Below, piece after piece: positions 8,317 to 17,467 of a stretch of DNA of 64,000 bases. Source of the DNA: JANXUC01 sp043782485 (GTDB lineage Bacteria > Acidobacteriota > Terriglobia > Terriglobales > Acidobacteriaceae); NCBI GenBank assembly GCA_043782485.1, contig JAYWAL010000101.1:1-64000 (forward strand), given 5' to 3'. The stretch's first letter is position 1. Each line of letters begins with the position of its first letter. The notes under the pieces are model-generated. The model was not told the DNA's origin, ran no database searches, and saw nothing but the letters and a program-made list of their open reading frames with translations. A program made the translations under genes and the position numbers.

Positions 8317-10611
8317 TTACAGCTCGGCCAGAGCTTGCCGCGCGCTGTCTGCGCCTTGGAATTTTGGGTTGAGCTTGAGAGCCTTTTGCAGCGCGGTCTT
8401 GGCGAGAACTTGCTGGCCCTTTTTCCGGTAGGCCAAGCCTAAGTGGTAATACGTCAGCGGGTCTTCGGGCTGGGCATCGGCGTGGGCGTTTTTGATTGAT
8501 TCCTGGAACATGCTGATGGCGGAGTCATAAATGCCCTTCTGATAGAAAGCCCAGCCCAGCGTGTCGGCCGAGTTGGCTGAGGTGGGCATGCCGCGGCGGG
8601 CTTCCTGGGCCATGGAGAGCGCCTGATCGACATTGCCGCCCTCCTGGAGCAGGAGATAAGCCAGATTGTTTTTAGCGAGAGCGTTGTCGGGCTGAACTTG
8701 CAGAGCCTTCTGGTACATGTCTTTCGCTGGCGGCATCTGCTGCCTGGATTCGTAGATTTCTCCTAATAAAACGCAGAAACGGGCGTCGGCGGGATGGTCA
8801 TGGATGGACTGTTGATAGGTGGCGATGGCCTGATCGCCATTCCCCGCGGCGATTTGTACCTGGCCGAGCTTGATTCGGGCATCGGTGTTGGTCGGGTTGA
8901 GTTCCAGGGATTTCCTTATGGCGATTTCGGCGTTGGGGAAGTCTTTTTTGTCCGCGAGAGCCACGCCCAGCAGGTAGTAGAAGTTGCTGTTGTTGGGGAC
9001 CTTGGCGATCTGGGCGTTGATGCGGGCAATGGCCTGATCCCATTGGTTCTGCTGGGAGAACACGCGGGCGATACCTACCAGCGCGTCAGCGGCTGTGGGA
9101 TCGTGGGTCAGGGCTTGTTCATAAAGGTTGTTGGCTTCGGCATATTTTTTCTGTTCCATGCGCAGATTGCCGAGGTGAATGTAACCGACGGGGCTTTGCG
9201 GCGCGACTTCCATGGCTTTGCGCAGATCGGCTTCGGCTTGCGTGGGATCCTTGCGGCCTTGCCAGGAGAGGGCGCGGAGAACATAGCCATCCGGCAGGAG
9301 CGGTTGCAGTCGGATGATTTGGTTGGCGGACTCCTCGAGCGCGGAGAATTCGTTGTGCTGGAGTTCGAGGGCGGCCAGGGCGTGGTGGGCCTCGACCAGG
9401 TCGGGACGGAGCCGGACGGCGCTACGCCATTCGCTTTCAGCGGACTGCAAGTTGCCGAGCGCCTCATCGGCGACGCCGAGATGGTAGTGAGCGACCCCGT
9501 TTTCTGGATTCGCAATTAGAACGGATTGCAGGGTGGCCGCAGCATCGCGCGGGGAGCCTTTCTTGAGCTGAATTTGCGCGCGGTAGATGAGGCCTTCGAG
9601 GTCTTTGGTGTTCGATTTTAGAACTTCGTCGTTAAGTTTGGCGGCTTCGTCCAGACGGCCTTTGAGAATGAGAAGCTGGATGTAGTTCTTTTTGGCTTGT
9701 TCGTCCTTTGGGTGGGCCGCAACGACAGATTGGTACTCGGCGGTGGCTTGGTCCAAGTCGCCGGAAGCGAAGTAAAAATCGCCGAGCATTCTGGAGGCTT
9801 CCGGATCGCTGGGGAGATCTTGCCTGGTCTGGCGGAGGAAGGTTTCGGCTTCTTCACGTTTGCCTTGTTCCATATACAGACGAGCGAGGGCGGCGCGGGG
9901 TTCGTGGTCCGCGGGGTGGGCCGAAATGGCCTGGCGGAAAGTCTGTTCGGCTTCCGCCCAACGGGAATGGGATTGGAAGAAGCCTCCCAGAGCGATGAGA
10001 GGAGTTACGGCGTCGGGATGGAGGGCGACGGCCTTGCGGAAGGTGGCTTCGGCGGCCTCCGGCTGATTGGTCCGGACTTGCAGCATCGCCAGATTGAGCA
10101 GGGAATCGGCGTTGGCGGGGGTACCGTCCACCGCTTTCTGCATTTCGACGATGGCCGCGGTCAGGTTGTTTTGGGCGGCAAGATAGCTTGCCATCGCGAA
10201 ATGGAACTGAGGATCGGTGGCGTCTTTGGCGGCCAGGAGATCGAGCTGTTCCTTGGCGCGGTCCAGCGCGCGGCTGGCGATGAACAGGTTGGCGAGATCA
10301 ATGTGGGCGGGGAAGTGGTCGGGGCGGAGTTCGACTGTTTTTGCCAGTTGTTCGTAGGCAGGGTTCCATTCCTGGAGTTTGAGATAGGCCTGGGCTAGTT
10401 GGTAGTGGCCCTCGACGAAGCGGGGATCGACCTGGAGCGCGTTGGAGAACTGGATGACGGCTTCGCGGTACTTGGCATTCTCGAAATAGCGCTGGCCACT
10501 TTCGAAATACTTTTGCTTTTGCACGCTGGGGTCTCGTTTGCAGGCGGACAGCAGTGAGGCGAGAGTGACGGCGGTGATGGTGAGCGATTGAAAAAGCGAG
10601 GTGCATGTCAT
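8317..10611 (-). CDS. prsT: TPR-repeat lipoprotein of the exosortase/PEP-CTERM system (PrsT-like)
   Basis: 764 residues from ATG 10611, chosen because GGGAG lies eight bases upstream and the start gives a clean lipoprotein signal (LASLLSAC, lipidated C24). An in-frame extension upstream would overlap epsI. The mature protein is almost wholly tetratricopeptide repeats (roughly 18-20 units), with motifs such as GHYQLAQAYLKL and AKNNLAYLLL. It matches the long TPR lipoproteins that accompany exosortase loci and is thought to act at the outer membrane in polymer export or surface assembly. It is the last gene of the exosortase-epsI-TPR operon, 35 bases after epsI. Confidence 0.88.
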   Translation of the reverse strand: MTCTSLFQSLTITAVTLASLLSACKRDPSVQKQKYFESGQRYFENAKYREAVIQFSNALQVDPRFVEGHYQLAQAYLKLQEWNPAYEQLAKTVELRPDHFPAHIDLANLFIASRALDRAKEQLDLLAAKDATDPQFHFAMASYLAAQNNLTAAIVEMQKAVDGTPANADSLLNLAMLQVRTNQPEAAEATFRKAVALHPDAVTPLIALGGFFQSHSRWAEAEQTFRQAISAHPADHEPRAALARLYMEQGKREEAETFLRQTRQDLPSDPEASRMLGDFYFASGDLDQATAEYQSVVAAHPKDEQAKKNYIQLLILKGRLDEAAKLNDEVLKSNTKDLEGLIYRAQIQLKKGSPRDAAATLQSVLIANPENGVAHYHLGVADEALGNLQSAESEWRSAVRLRPDLVEAHHALAALELQHNEFSALEESANQIIRLQPLLPDGYVLRALSWQGRKDPTQAEADLRKAMEVAPQSPVGYIHLGNLRMEQKKYAEANNLYEQALTHDPTAADALVGIARVFSQQNQWDQAIARINAQIAKVPNNSNFYYLLGVALADKKDFPNAEIAIRKSLELNPTNTDARIKLGQVQIAAGNGDQAIATYQQSIHDHPADARFCVLLGEIYESRQQMPPAKDMYQKALQVQPDNALAKNNLAYLLLQEGGNVDQALSMAQEARRGMPTSANSADTLGWAFYQKGIYDSAISMFQESIKNAHADAQPEDPLTYYHLGLAYRKKGQQVLAKTALQKALKLNPKFQGADSARQALAEL

Positions 10612-10646
10612 CGATCGTTCTCCCGAACTGGATCTGGCGCTGCGAT

Positions 10647-11297
10647 TCATTGCGGGATGTAGCGTCCCAGTTGTGGCGCTACCTGTCCGGTGAAGTCGAG
10701 TAGGCGCTGCCGCGCGGAGTCGAGTTGTTCTCCCGGCGCGACCGGGGTGGTGATGCGAATCAGCGAACCGTCGCTGCGGTTGTAGCGAAGGGCATCGGCG
10801 ACCAGATAAAACTTGGCCCAATATTCGTTGGCTAGTGAGCGATTGTGGGCCTGGTACCAATAGAGCACGAGTTTGCGGTCCGAGTCTTTGGCGATGAGGT
10901 ATTCGTTGGCGAAAAACGGAGCCACGCCGGGTGCGCGAATTTCGCGTTCTTGAGATTGGAGGGGAAACCATCCGGCCCCCGGGAGGCAATTCTTGGGTGA
11001 GTGCAGCGTGTCGCCCGCGCGCTGGGAGGCGAAGTAGGCGACGAAAAGGTCGACGTCGGGGCTGCCGGCGGTGTCCGGATAAAGGCGCAAGAGGAAGTCG
11101 CCGTTGCCGAGAATTTCCAGGACCTCTTTCGAAATGGTGACATCAATGCCGGTGCGGGTGCCGAGGAGACGCGGAAATGCCGTGAGAGGCTCGCGTCGGG
11201 GAGTCGCTTCGTCGGCGCGGGCGTGAAGGAAGCCCGCTGTGACCGCCAGCAGAGAGACGGCGAGCAGGAATTGAGGCTGGCTGCGCGGGTTCATCAT
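10647..11297 (-). CDS. epsI: EpsI family exosortase-associated protein (DUF3485)
   Basis: 216 residues with an N-terminal hydrophobic segment (about 9-25) and a periplasmic domain. The hallmark HSPKNCLPGAGW lies at 99-110, with the conserved cysteine at 104. EpsI is often fused to or encoded beside exosortases and is required for exopolysaccharide production in some systems; its biochemical role is unknown. Here the start (ATGATG) overlaps the exosortase stop, so the two are translationally coupled. Confidence 0.9.
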   Translation of the reverse strand: MMNPRSQPQFLLAVSLLAVTAGFLHARADEATPRREPLTAFPRLLGTRTGIDVTISKEVLEILGNGDFLLRLYPDTAGSPDVDLFVAYFASQRAGDTLHSPKNCLPGAGWFPLQSQEREIRAPGVAPFFANEYLIAKDSDRKLVLYWYQAHNRSLANEYWAKFYLVADALRYNRSDGSLIRITTPVAPGEQLDSARQRLLDFTGQVAPQLGRYIPQ

Positions 11298-12235
11298 GGT
11301 ATCTCCCGGGTCGTCGGCGCGGGCTGGGAGTCATCCATAGTTCGAGGATCCACAGTCTTGCGATCGAGAGCCCAATGCAACAGGCGACGCACGGCAAATA
11401 GCAGGAGAATCGAGACAACGAAAATAATCCATCCTGAGAACGTGTGAAAGAAGCCCTCAGCTTTTTCGGGATCCCAGTACTGCACCAGCAATCCTGTTCC
11501 CAGGATGCGCAGGCCGTTGGCCAGCACCGCGATGGGAACAGCCGCCAAGGCCAAGAGTGTGCGGATGCCCCAGCGCTTCTCGAGGACATAGCCGTACATC
11601 ACCGCCAGCGTCACGAGGGACATCAAGGAGCGAATGCCGCTACAGGCTTCGGCGACTTCCAGCGCCATGGCTGGCAGGTGAATCACATTGCCCTCCCGAA
11701 AAACGGGAACGCCCATCCAGGGCAGTAGATTGGCGGCGATTTGCGAAGCCAGCAATTGCAGCGGAAAGGTGATCTGGTTGAAAACCAGCACGGGCAGGGG
11801 AATCATGAGCAGCAAAAACAGCCAGGGAAAGGCAACAGCGCGCAAGCAGCGCCATCCCAGGAAGAGAGCGGTCAACCCGCCGAGTACGGGCACAAGTGAA
11901 ACGCGGGAAAGAAACAGCTCCGCCCCCAGAGTCCCCACCACGAGACAAAGTAAACCGGGGATCAAGAGGCAAAAACCCGTCCAGGCCGGCTCAGGAGCAA
12001 GGTGGGCGACGCGACCCCGCTGCTCCCAGAGCAGGTAGAGAGAAAACGCAGGCACAAAAAAGCCGTGCGAGAAATTGGGATCCCGAAGCCATTGGGCTGC
12101 CAGATGGCGAATGACTGTGCAATAAAGAACGGTCAGCAGGCCCAGCAGCAAGGCAAACTTCAGCTTGGATGTGCGATAGCTCCAAGCCGTCGCGATGTCC
12201 CGCCCGGAAGGCGCTGCCTGGAGTGCGGAATTCAT
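11294..12235 (-). CDS. xrtA: Exosortase (EpsH/XrtA-type transmembrane cysteine transpeptidase)
   Basis: 313 residues from ATG 12235; an alternative GTG at 12310 would add 25 residues, and neither start has a clear ribosome-binding site. About eight transmembrane helices are visible. The catalytic triad of the family is present: C198 in EACSGIRS, R243 in NGLRILG and H264 in FFHTFSGW. Exosortases recognise the PEP motif of exported proteins and process their tails at the inner membrane. The substrate in this window is the protein at 4123. The XrtA assignment rests on the flanking genes (ATPase, tyrosine kinase, amidotransferase) rather than on subtype residues. Confidence 0.93.
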   Translation of the reverse strand: MNSALQAAPSGRDIATAWSYRTSKLKFALLLGLLTVLYCTVIRHLAAQWLRDPNFSHGFFVPAFSLYLLWEQRGRVAHLAPEPAWTGFCLLIPGLLCLVVGTLGAELFLSRVSLVPVLGGLTALFLGWRCLRAVAFPWLFLLLMIPLPVLVFNQITFPLQLLASQIAANLLPWMGVPVFREGNVIHLPAMALEVAEACSGIRSLMSLVTLAVMYGYVLEKRWGIRTLLALAAVPIAVLANGLRILGTGLLVQYWDPEKAEGFFHTFSGWIIFVVSILLLFAVRRLLHWALDRKTVDPRTMDDSQPAPTTREIP

Positions 12236-12543
12236 GGCTGTGGCTGTGTCAGCATAAGCGAATTTGCGGGGAAATCCTATAGCCGGTAGGGGGAGAGCTG
12301 TCCTAGTCACTCATTTGGGCCATGGACCTTGGGGTGAGGGAAGGTAAATGATTGATTAAAATCAGCTTAAGGGGATTGTCAAGGGCGGTTACTGGTCGCA
12401 CAGTTGGGCTAGATTACGAAAGAATGGGTAATTGTTTTCCACTTTTGCTCCTAAGCATGGGAAAATATGAAGAGGTCGAAGTGTGGCTACATTTTCCCCA
12501 GGATTGAGCTAAGTAGTTACTCAACAAGGGGATAGGAGCTAGT

Positions 12544-13656
12544 TTGGGGGCGTGTGGCCGAGCGATTGGCTTGGCAGCCCGGTTGCAACCAATGACTCAA
12601 ACGCAGGCATTTCAAAACTGGGTACCTCCAGCAGATCGCGCCACAGCTATGTCCACATCGGATCACAACTTTCCTTCGGCAGGCGGGCTAACTGACGAAG
12701 CGTCTATATCGCAATCACAGGCGGGATCGCGCGCGGAATTGAACGGAGCGGGGGAGCTTGGATTTTTGCCCGGCGGGTGTGCGGCGATGCGCTCAGTGGA
12801 GCAAGTGATGCGTGAGCTGGCGACCGGGGATGCGCCGGTGCTGATTCGCGCGGAATCTGGAGCGGGTAAGCGAACGGCGGCGCAGAAAATTCATCAGATG
12901 TCGATGCGGCGGAATCAGCCGTTTGTGGCCCTGGATTGTGCGACATTGACGGTGGAGGCGCTTGCGAGCGGGGTTTCCGCATCGTTTCGGCGCGGCACGG
13001 TGATGCTGGAGGAAGTGGCGAGCCTGACGGCGGAATGCCAGGCGAAATTGATGGATGTGCTGGAAAACGGCAAGGTTTCGCACGGCAAGTCTTTGGAAGA
13101 TGGAACCAGCGGGGGTGCCCGGCTGGTGTTCACCACGGCGCGAGACTTGGAAGGGGAGCTGGCGGCGCGCAGGTTTCGCGAAGATTTGTATTACCGGATC
13201 AGCGGAGTTTGTTTACGGCTGCCGCCGTTGCGGCAGCGGCGGGAGGAAATTCCGCAGTTGGTGGGTTTCTATTTGGCGCGGTACTCGGCGGAACTGGGGC
13301 GCAAGCTTCCGCCATTAAGTGCGGAGGCGGAACGGCGTTTGCAGGATTACGCCTGGCCGGGAAACTTGCGGGAGTTGCAGGATGTGGCCAAGGCGATTGT
13401 GGTGTTGGGCGATGAAACGCTGGTTCTGGGCGGTCTGCGGGGCTTGAGTGTGTTGTCGGGGGGAAGGGCTTCGGCACCAGTTTCGCTCAAGGAGGCATCC
13501 AAAGCAGCATCGCGGGAAGCGGAAAAAGAGTTAATTCTGAAAGCGCTGAATAAGACGCGCTGGAACCGCCGCCGTGCCGCGCAGGAATTGCAGATCAGTT
13601 ATAAGGCGTTGCTGTACAAGTTGAAACAGATCGGCTGTGAAGAGTACGGAGCCTAG
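12544..13656 (+). CDS. Degenerate NtrC-like regulator lacking the GAFTGA loop
   Basis: 370 residues from TTG 12544, chosen because AGGAG ends five bases upstream; ATG 12592 or 12649 are alternatives without ribosome-binding sites. The AAA+ core keeps a Walker A (AESGAGKR), the FREDLYYRI segment, sensor II and a Fis HTH very like that of the activator at 2843. The segment that should carry ELFG and GAFTGA is deleted (only SGVSASFRRGT remains) and Walker B reads VMLEE instead of LFLDE. Without GAFTGA it is unlikely to remodel sigma-54 holoenzyme, so it may act as a repressor, as a sigma-70 regulator like TyrR, or as an antagonist of the intact paralogue. It lies 39 bases before the export gene and divergent from the exosortase. 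Confidence 0.87.
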   Translation: MGACGRAIGLAARLQPMTQTQAFQNWVPPADRATAMSTSDHNFPSAGGLTDEASISQSQAGSRAELNGAGELGFLPGGCAAMRSVEQVMRELATGDAPVLIRAESGAGKRTAAQKIHQMSMRRNQPFVALDCATLTVEALASGVSASFRRGTVMLEEVASLTAECQAKLMDVLENGKVSHGKSLEDGTSGGARLVFTTARDLEGELAARRFREDLYYRISGVCLRLPPLRQRREEIPQLVGFYLARYSAELGRKLPPLSAEAERRLQDYAWPGNLRELQDVAKAIVVLGDETLVLGGLRGLSVLSGGRASAPVSLKEASKAASREAEKELILKALNKTRWNRRRAAQELQISYKALLYKLKQIGCEEYGA

Positions 13657-13695
13657 CCAGTGGAAAATCGAATCCACGGAATTGAGGAGATGGGA

Positions 13696-14346
13696 ATGAA
13701 CAAGACCAACAGGTTCTGGTTGGGGTGGGTGATGGCAGCGACCATGACGGCGGGAGTCTTCGCGCAAGATTCCAAAGCGCAGGATAGCAAGCCAGAAGAC
13801 GCCAAGCCGAAAGCGGAAATTTCGTCGTGCGCCAACGGTTGCGCTCCGGTGGCCGCCACAACTTCACCCGATTATGTGATCGGATCCGAGGACACGCTGC
13901 ATGTTTCCGTCTGGAAAGAGCCTGATCTAACGGCGACCCTGCCCGTGCGCCCGGATGGAAAGATTTCTCTGCCCCTGCTCAACGATGTGCAGGCTGCGGG
14001 TCTGACGCCGATGCAGCTGGCCGACCAGCTCACGGCGAAACTCAAGAAGTTTGTCGCGGAGCCGCAAGTCACCGTCGTGGTCACGCAGATGAACAGCCAG
14101 AAGGTATTTTTGCTGGGCGAAGTGCTGCATACCGGCGCGATTCCGCTCATTCCGAACATGACGGTGTTGCAGGTGCTTTCGACGGCGGGCTTCTCCCAGT
14201 TCGCGAACACCAAGGGGATCTACATTCTACGGACGGAAAATGGCAAGCAGGAAAAGCTGCCCTTCAACTATAAGGCGGTCGTTAAGGGTGAACATATGGA
14301 GCAGAACATTCTGCTCAAGCCCGGCGATACGGTAGTGGTGCCGTAA
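13696..14346 (+). CDS. Polysaccharide export protein (Wza/BexD family, short form)
   Basis: 216 residues from ATG 13696, with GAGGAG six bases upstream (the ATG at 13690 overlaps that site). A signal peptide ends near VFAQ (residue 23). A polysaccharide export domain (about 45-120, from DYVIGSEDTL) is followed by an SLBB domain (QKVFLLGEV onward). It is much shorter than E. coli Wza and lacks its C-terminal helix, as in the short export proteins of PEP-CTERM loci, and it has no lipobox. It is probably the periplasmic or outer-membrane part of the export channel, working with the barrel protein encoded one base downstream. Confidence 0.92.
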   Translation: MNKTNRFWLGWVMAATMTAGVFAQDSKAQDSKPEDAKPKAEISSCANGCAPVAATTSPDYVIGSEDTLHVSVWKEPDLTATLPVRPDGKISLPLLNDVQAAGLTPMQLADQLTAKLKKFVAEPQVTVVVTQMNSQKVFLLGEVLHTGAIPLIPNMTVLQVLSTAGFSQFANTKGIYILRTENGKQEKLPFNYKAVVKGEHMEQNILLKPGDTVVVP

Positions 14347-14347
14347 G

Positions 14348-15784
14348 GTGATGAGGATGAAAGGAATGCCACCAAAAATCCAAATTGCCTTGCTGGGGCT
14401 GCTGTTGAGCGTGACGGCTTTGGGTCAGCAGGATGCGACCCAGGTTCCGGCGCAGACTCGGGTTCCGAGTGAGACGCCAGCCACGCCTGCCCCCGCATTT
14501 GGGCAGGAGTTGCCAGCGCCGCAAGTGACACTGGCACCGCCAGTCACGTCTTTGGATGAAATGTCACTGGAGCCGACCATTGCAGCGAGAAGCTTTTTGC
14601 AGCCTGGCGTGCATGCAACCGAATCCGTGAACAGCAACTTGGGAAAGAGCGGCGTGGTGGGGATCACTCGACTGCTCGGCAGTTTGGATCTGACTCGAAT
14701 CTGGAGCCGTTACACCTTCATCGCGGACTACGTGGGCGGAGCGTCGTTCGCCAGCGATAGCTGGAGCCAGCCTTCCCAGGTTCACGCTTTGACGGCGGCG
14801 CAACGCTATGTATGGCGTACCGGTCAATTGCAGCTGAACGACTGCATGACGTACTTGCCGGAGGGAGCATTTGGCTACAGCGGTTTGAATGGCGCTGGTG
14901 GCAGTGGTGCTTTGGGCGGCGGGGCCGGGTGCGGAGGTTTTGGCGGCGGTGGCAGTTTCGGTTCGCTGGGCAGCAATCCCCGATTAACCAACGGCACGAC
15001 TCTCGATTTGCGAGAAAGCTTGAATCCGCGCTCGTCGGTGACGGCGGCAGTAGGCTATACGTTCACCGATTTTATGGGCATTGGCCGCAACAGCAGCACA
15101 AATCCGCTGGGCACAACCAATAGTCGGCAGGAGAGTGCGCAGGTCGGTTACAGCCGCGTTCTGAATCACTTTGACCAGCTCGGCCTCCAATACGGATTCG
15201 AGCAGTTCCAGTTTCCCTTGGTGGCGGCCGGAAAAATTGATTCGCACACAGTGGAAGTTCTTTATGAGCACGCCGTTTCTGGTCGCATGCAGCTGATCCT
15301 GTCGGCGGGACCGCAATGGATTGTTAGTCATCCGCTGGTGGGTGGTTCGACGAACAAGATTGACGCTACCGCTCACGCGATGCTGCGTTATCGATTCCCT
15401 CGCGAATCGGTGGCGCTTTCCTACAATCGACACACCACGGCGGGTTCGGGAATTCAGCTGGGCTCGGAGACCGACGATGTCCGCGCCACCTTGGGACGGC
15501 CTCTGACGCGACTCTGGACAAGCAGCATTGATGCTGGCTATTCCCACCACACGGCCCTGCAACCGGCTGCGGGCAGTGCGATCGCAGGCTCCTATCAGAC
15601 TGGTTTTGGCGGTGGTGGACTCACTCGCCGCATCGGCCGCTATCTCAGTCTCCAACTTCACTACCAGTACACCTATGAGTTGTTTAACAAGAACAATCCT
15701 CAAATTGCGGCGGGGCAAAACTTTAATCGGCACATTGGGGACATTACTTTGAGCTGGCGTCCGGCGCCGATACGGCTGGACTAA
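14348..15784 (+). CDS. Outer-membrane beta-barrel protein of the exopolysaccharide operon
   Basis: Up to 478 residues. GTG 14348 is the first start; ATG 14351 or 14357 are equally plausible and give the same signal peptide (hydrophobic to about residue 26, ending ALGQ). After a proline/alanine-rich linker come alternating amphipathic strands with many aromatic ends, plus a glycine-rich loop around residue 180-205. The C-terminus (DITLSWRPAPIRLD) lacks a canonical terminal phenylalanine. By position it is the outer-membrane exporter partner, comparable to EpsL-like barrels of exosortase loci. No enzyme signature was seen. Confidence 0.75.
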   Translation: MMRMKGMPPKIQIALLGLLLSVTALGQQDATQVPAQTRVPSETPATPAPAFGQELPAPQVTLAPPVTSLDEMSLEPTIAARSFLQPGVHATESVNSNLGKSGVVGITRLLGSLDLTRIWSRYTFIADYVGGASFASDSWSQPSQVHALTAAQRYVWRTGQLQLNDCMTYLPEGAFGYSGLNGAGGSGALGGGAGCGGFGGGGSFGSLGSNPRLTNGTTLDLRESLNPRSSVTAAVGYTFTDFMGIGRNSSTNPLGTTNSRQESAQVGYSRVLNHFDQLGLQYGFEQFQFPLVAAGKIDSHTVEVLYEHAVSGRMQLILSAGPQWIVSHPLVGGSTNKIDATAHAMLRYRFPRESVALSYNRHTTAGSGIQLGSETDDVRATLGRPLTRLWTSSIDAGYSHHTALQPAAGSAIAGSYQTGFGGGGLTRRIGRYLSLQLHYQYTYELFNKNNPQIAAGQNFNRHIGDITLSWRPAPIRLD

Positions 15785-15865
15785 TTCGTTGGTAGCCCAG
15801 TACGAGCGCGGTACTCGACAAGTTTGGATAGCAGCTGCCTGGGGCAGCGGGAATGAGAAACGACG

Positions 15866-17422
15866 ATGATTATGAATCGGCAACTCGGCGCGGATGACTA
15901 CCTTGGGATGTTGCGACGCCAGAAGTGGTGGATCCTTATCCCAACGGTCGTCGCCCCGGTTTTGGGCCTGCTCGTGTCCTACGCAATTCCAGCAAAGTTC
16001 ACCTCCACCGCGGCGGTATTGGTGGAGGGACAGCAGATTCAGGGCGTAGCTCCCATCGTGACGTCCGACCTGCTCCAGCGGATTGTGACCATGGAACAGC
16101 AGATTCTCAGCGCAAGTCGATTGAAGCCGATGATTGAGCATCTGGAGCTGGCCAAGGGAGACAATGCGGATGCCCTGGTCGCTGATATTCGCGCCAACCT
16201 CGTCATCCAGCCCATGGACGCTGATCTGGCCAAGACGGCTGCGGCCGCAGCCAGTAAGAAACGCTCGTCCCCGGGTACGCCTGACTTTGCCGGATTTACC
16301 GTGCAGTACACGGCCAGCAATGCTCGCGTGGCGCAAAAAGTGTGTGACGAACTGACGAACATGCTGATCGAAGAAAATTTGCGGCAGCGAGCGAGTACTG
16401 CGGCCGGCCAAACCACTTTCTTTTCGAAACAACTGGATGATGCCAAGCAGACGCTCGACCAAATGGATGCGAAGCTGGCGGCCTTCAAGCGGCAATACTT
16501 AGGGCAGCTTCCAGGCGACGAAGACAGCAATCTTCGTATTCTGATGGGGTTGAACTCGCAGCTGGACGCCAACACGCAAGCGCTCAACCGGGCGCAGCAG
16601 GACAAGACGTTTGCCGAGGGAACACTGGCGCAGCAATTGACGGCCTGGAAGTCGTCGTTGAATACGACCAGTCCTCAAGCGCTCGACCAGCAGATGGCCG
16701 CCCTGCAAGGTCAACTGCTCCAGGCGGAGAGCCGTTACACCCAGGACCATCCCGACGTGATCAAGCTCCGGCGGGATGTGGCGGAATTGAAACGCAAGAT
16801 GCAGGAAGCCAATGCTACCACCGTGACCACGGAAGATACCCAGAAGGCTAGTGCCTCAGAGCCACCAGAGATTCGGCAGTTGCGCTTGCAAATTCACCAG
16901 TACGACCAGGTGATTTCCTCCGCGACACGGGATCAGAGTCGCCTGCAACAGCAAATTGTTTCCTACCAGGGCAAGGTTGCCATCAGTCCGAATGTCGAGG
17001 AGCAATATAAGGTTTTGACCCGCGACTACGACACGGCGTCGAAGAACTACCAGGATCTGAAATCGAAACAATCGGCCTCGGAAACCACCCAGGATGTGGA
17101 GAAGAGTCAGCTGGGCGAACAGTTTCACCGCCTGGGTCCAGCCGAAATGCCGGACGAGCCGAGCTTCCCGAAACGCTGGTTGTTTGCGGTAGGCGGCTTG
17201 GGTGCCGGACTGGGACTAGGACTGGCGCTGGCTTTCCTGTTTGAGTTGAAAGACGACTCCATTCGTTCTGAGCCGGACGTGGAAGCCGTGCTCGAACTGC
17301 CTACGCTAATCGCGGTGCCGTGGGTTGGCGCGGCGAACGATAAAAATAACGGCGCCGGAGGATCGGCATTCTGGCGCAAATCGAAAGAACCGGACGTGGA
17401 AAAAAATACGGTTGGAGTTTGA
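15866..17422 (+). CDS. Polysaccharide chain-length determinant (Wzz/PCP family, exosortase-associated)
   Basis: 518 residues. The N-terminal membrane helix (about 21-43) follows a Wzz entry (YLGMLRRQKWWI). A long periplasmic coiled-coil region (about 170-420, rich in Q, K and D heptads) is followed by the proline-rich PDEPSFPKRW segment and a C-terminal helix (about 435-460). A short cytosolic tail follows, without Walker motifs, so the kinase is a separate protein here. It should set polymer length and couple to the tyrosine kinase two genes downstream. ATG 15866 or 15872 may be the start; the ribosome-binding site is weak. Confidence 0.92.
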   Translation: MIMNRQLGADDYLGMLRRQKWWILIPTVVAPVLGLLVSYAIPAKFTSTAAVLVEGQQIQGVAPIVTSDLLQRIVTMEQQILSASRLKPMIEHLELAKGDNADALVADIRANLVIQPMDADLAKTAAAAASKKRSSPGTPDFAGFTVQYTASNARVAQKVCDELTNMLIEENLRQRASTAAGQTTFFSKQLDDAKQTLDQMDAKLAAFKRQYLGQLPGDEDSNLRILMGLNSQLDANTQALNRAQQDKTFAEGTLAQQLTAWKSSLNTTSPQALDQQMAALQGQLLQAESRYTQDHPDVIKLRRDVAELKRKMQEANATTVTTEDTQKASASEPPEIRQLRLQIHQYDQVISSATRDQSRLQQQIVSYQGKVAISPNVEEQYKVLTRDYDTASKNYQDLKSKQSASETTQDVEKSQLGEQFHRLGPAEMPDEPSFPKRWLFAVGGLGAGLGLGLALAFLFELKDDSIRSEPDVEAVLELPTLIAVPWVGAANDKNNGAGGSAFWRKSKEPDVEKNTVGV

Positions 17423-17467
17423 GGGCCCTGAGCACTTCGGCGGGCAATCGAGGTTTAGCGAGATTTT

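Noticed and set aside
10612..10989. N-terminal extension of the TPR lipoprotein
   Set aside because: It would overlap epsI and hide the lipoprotein signal; ATG 10611 has its own ribosome-binding site.
14984..16495. Long open frame (503 codons) on the minus strand
   Set aside because: It lies antisense to the outer-membrane barrel and chain-length genes, crosses both, and shows no recognisable domain; it reflects high GC in third positions.
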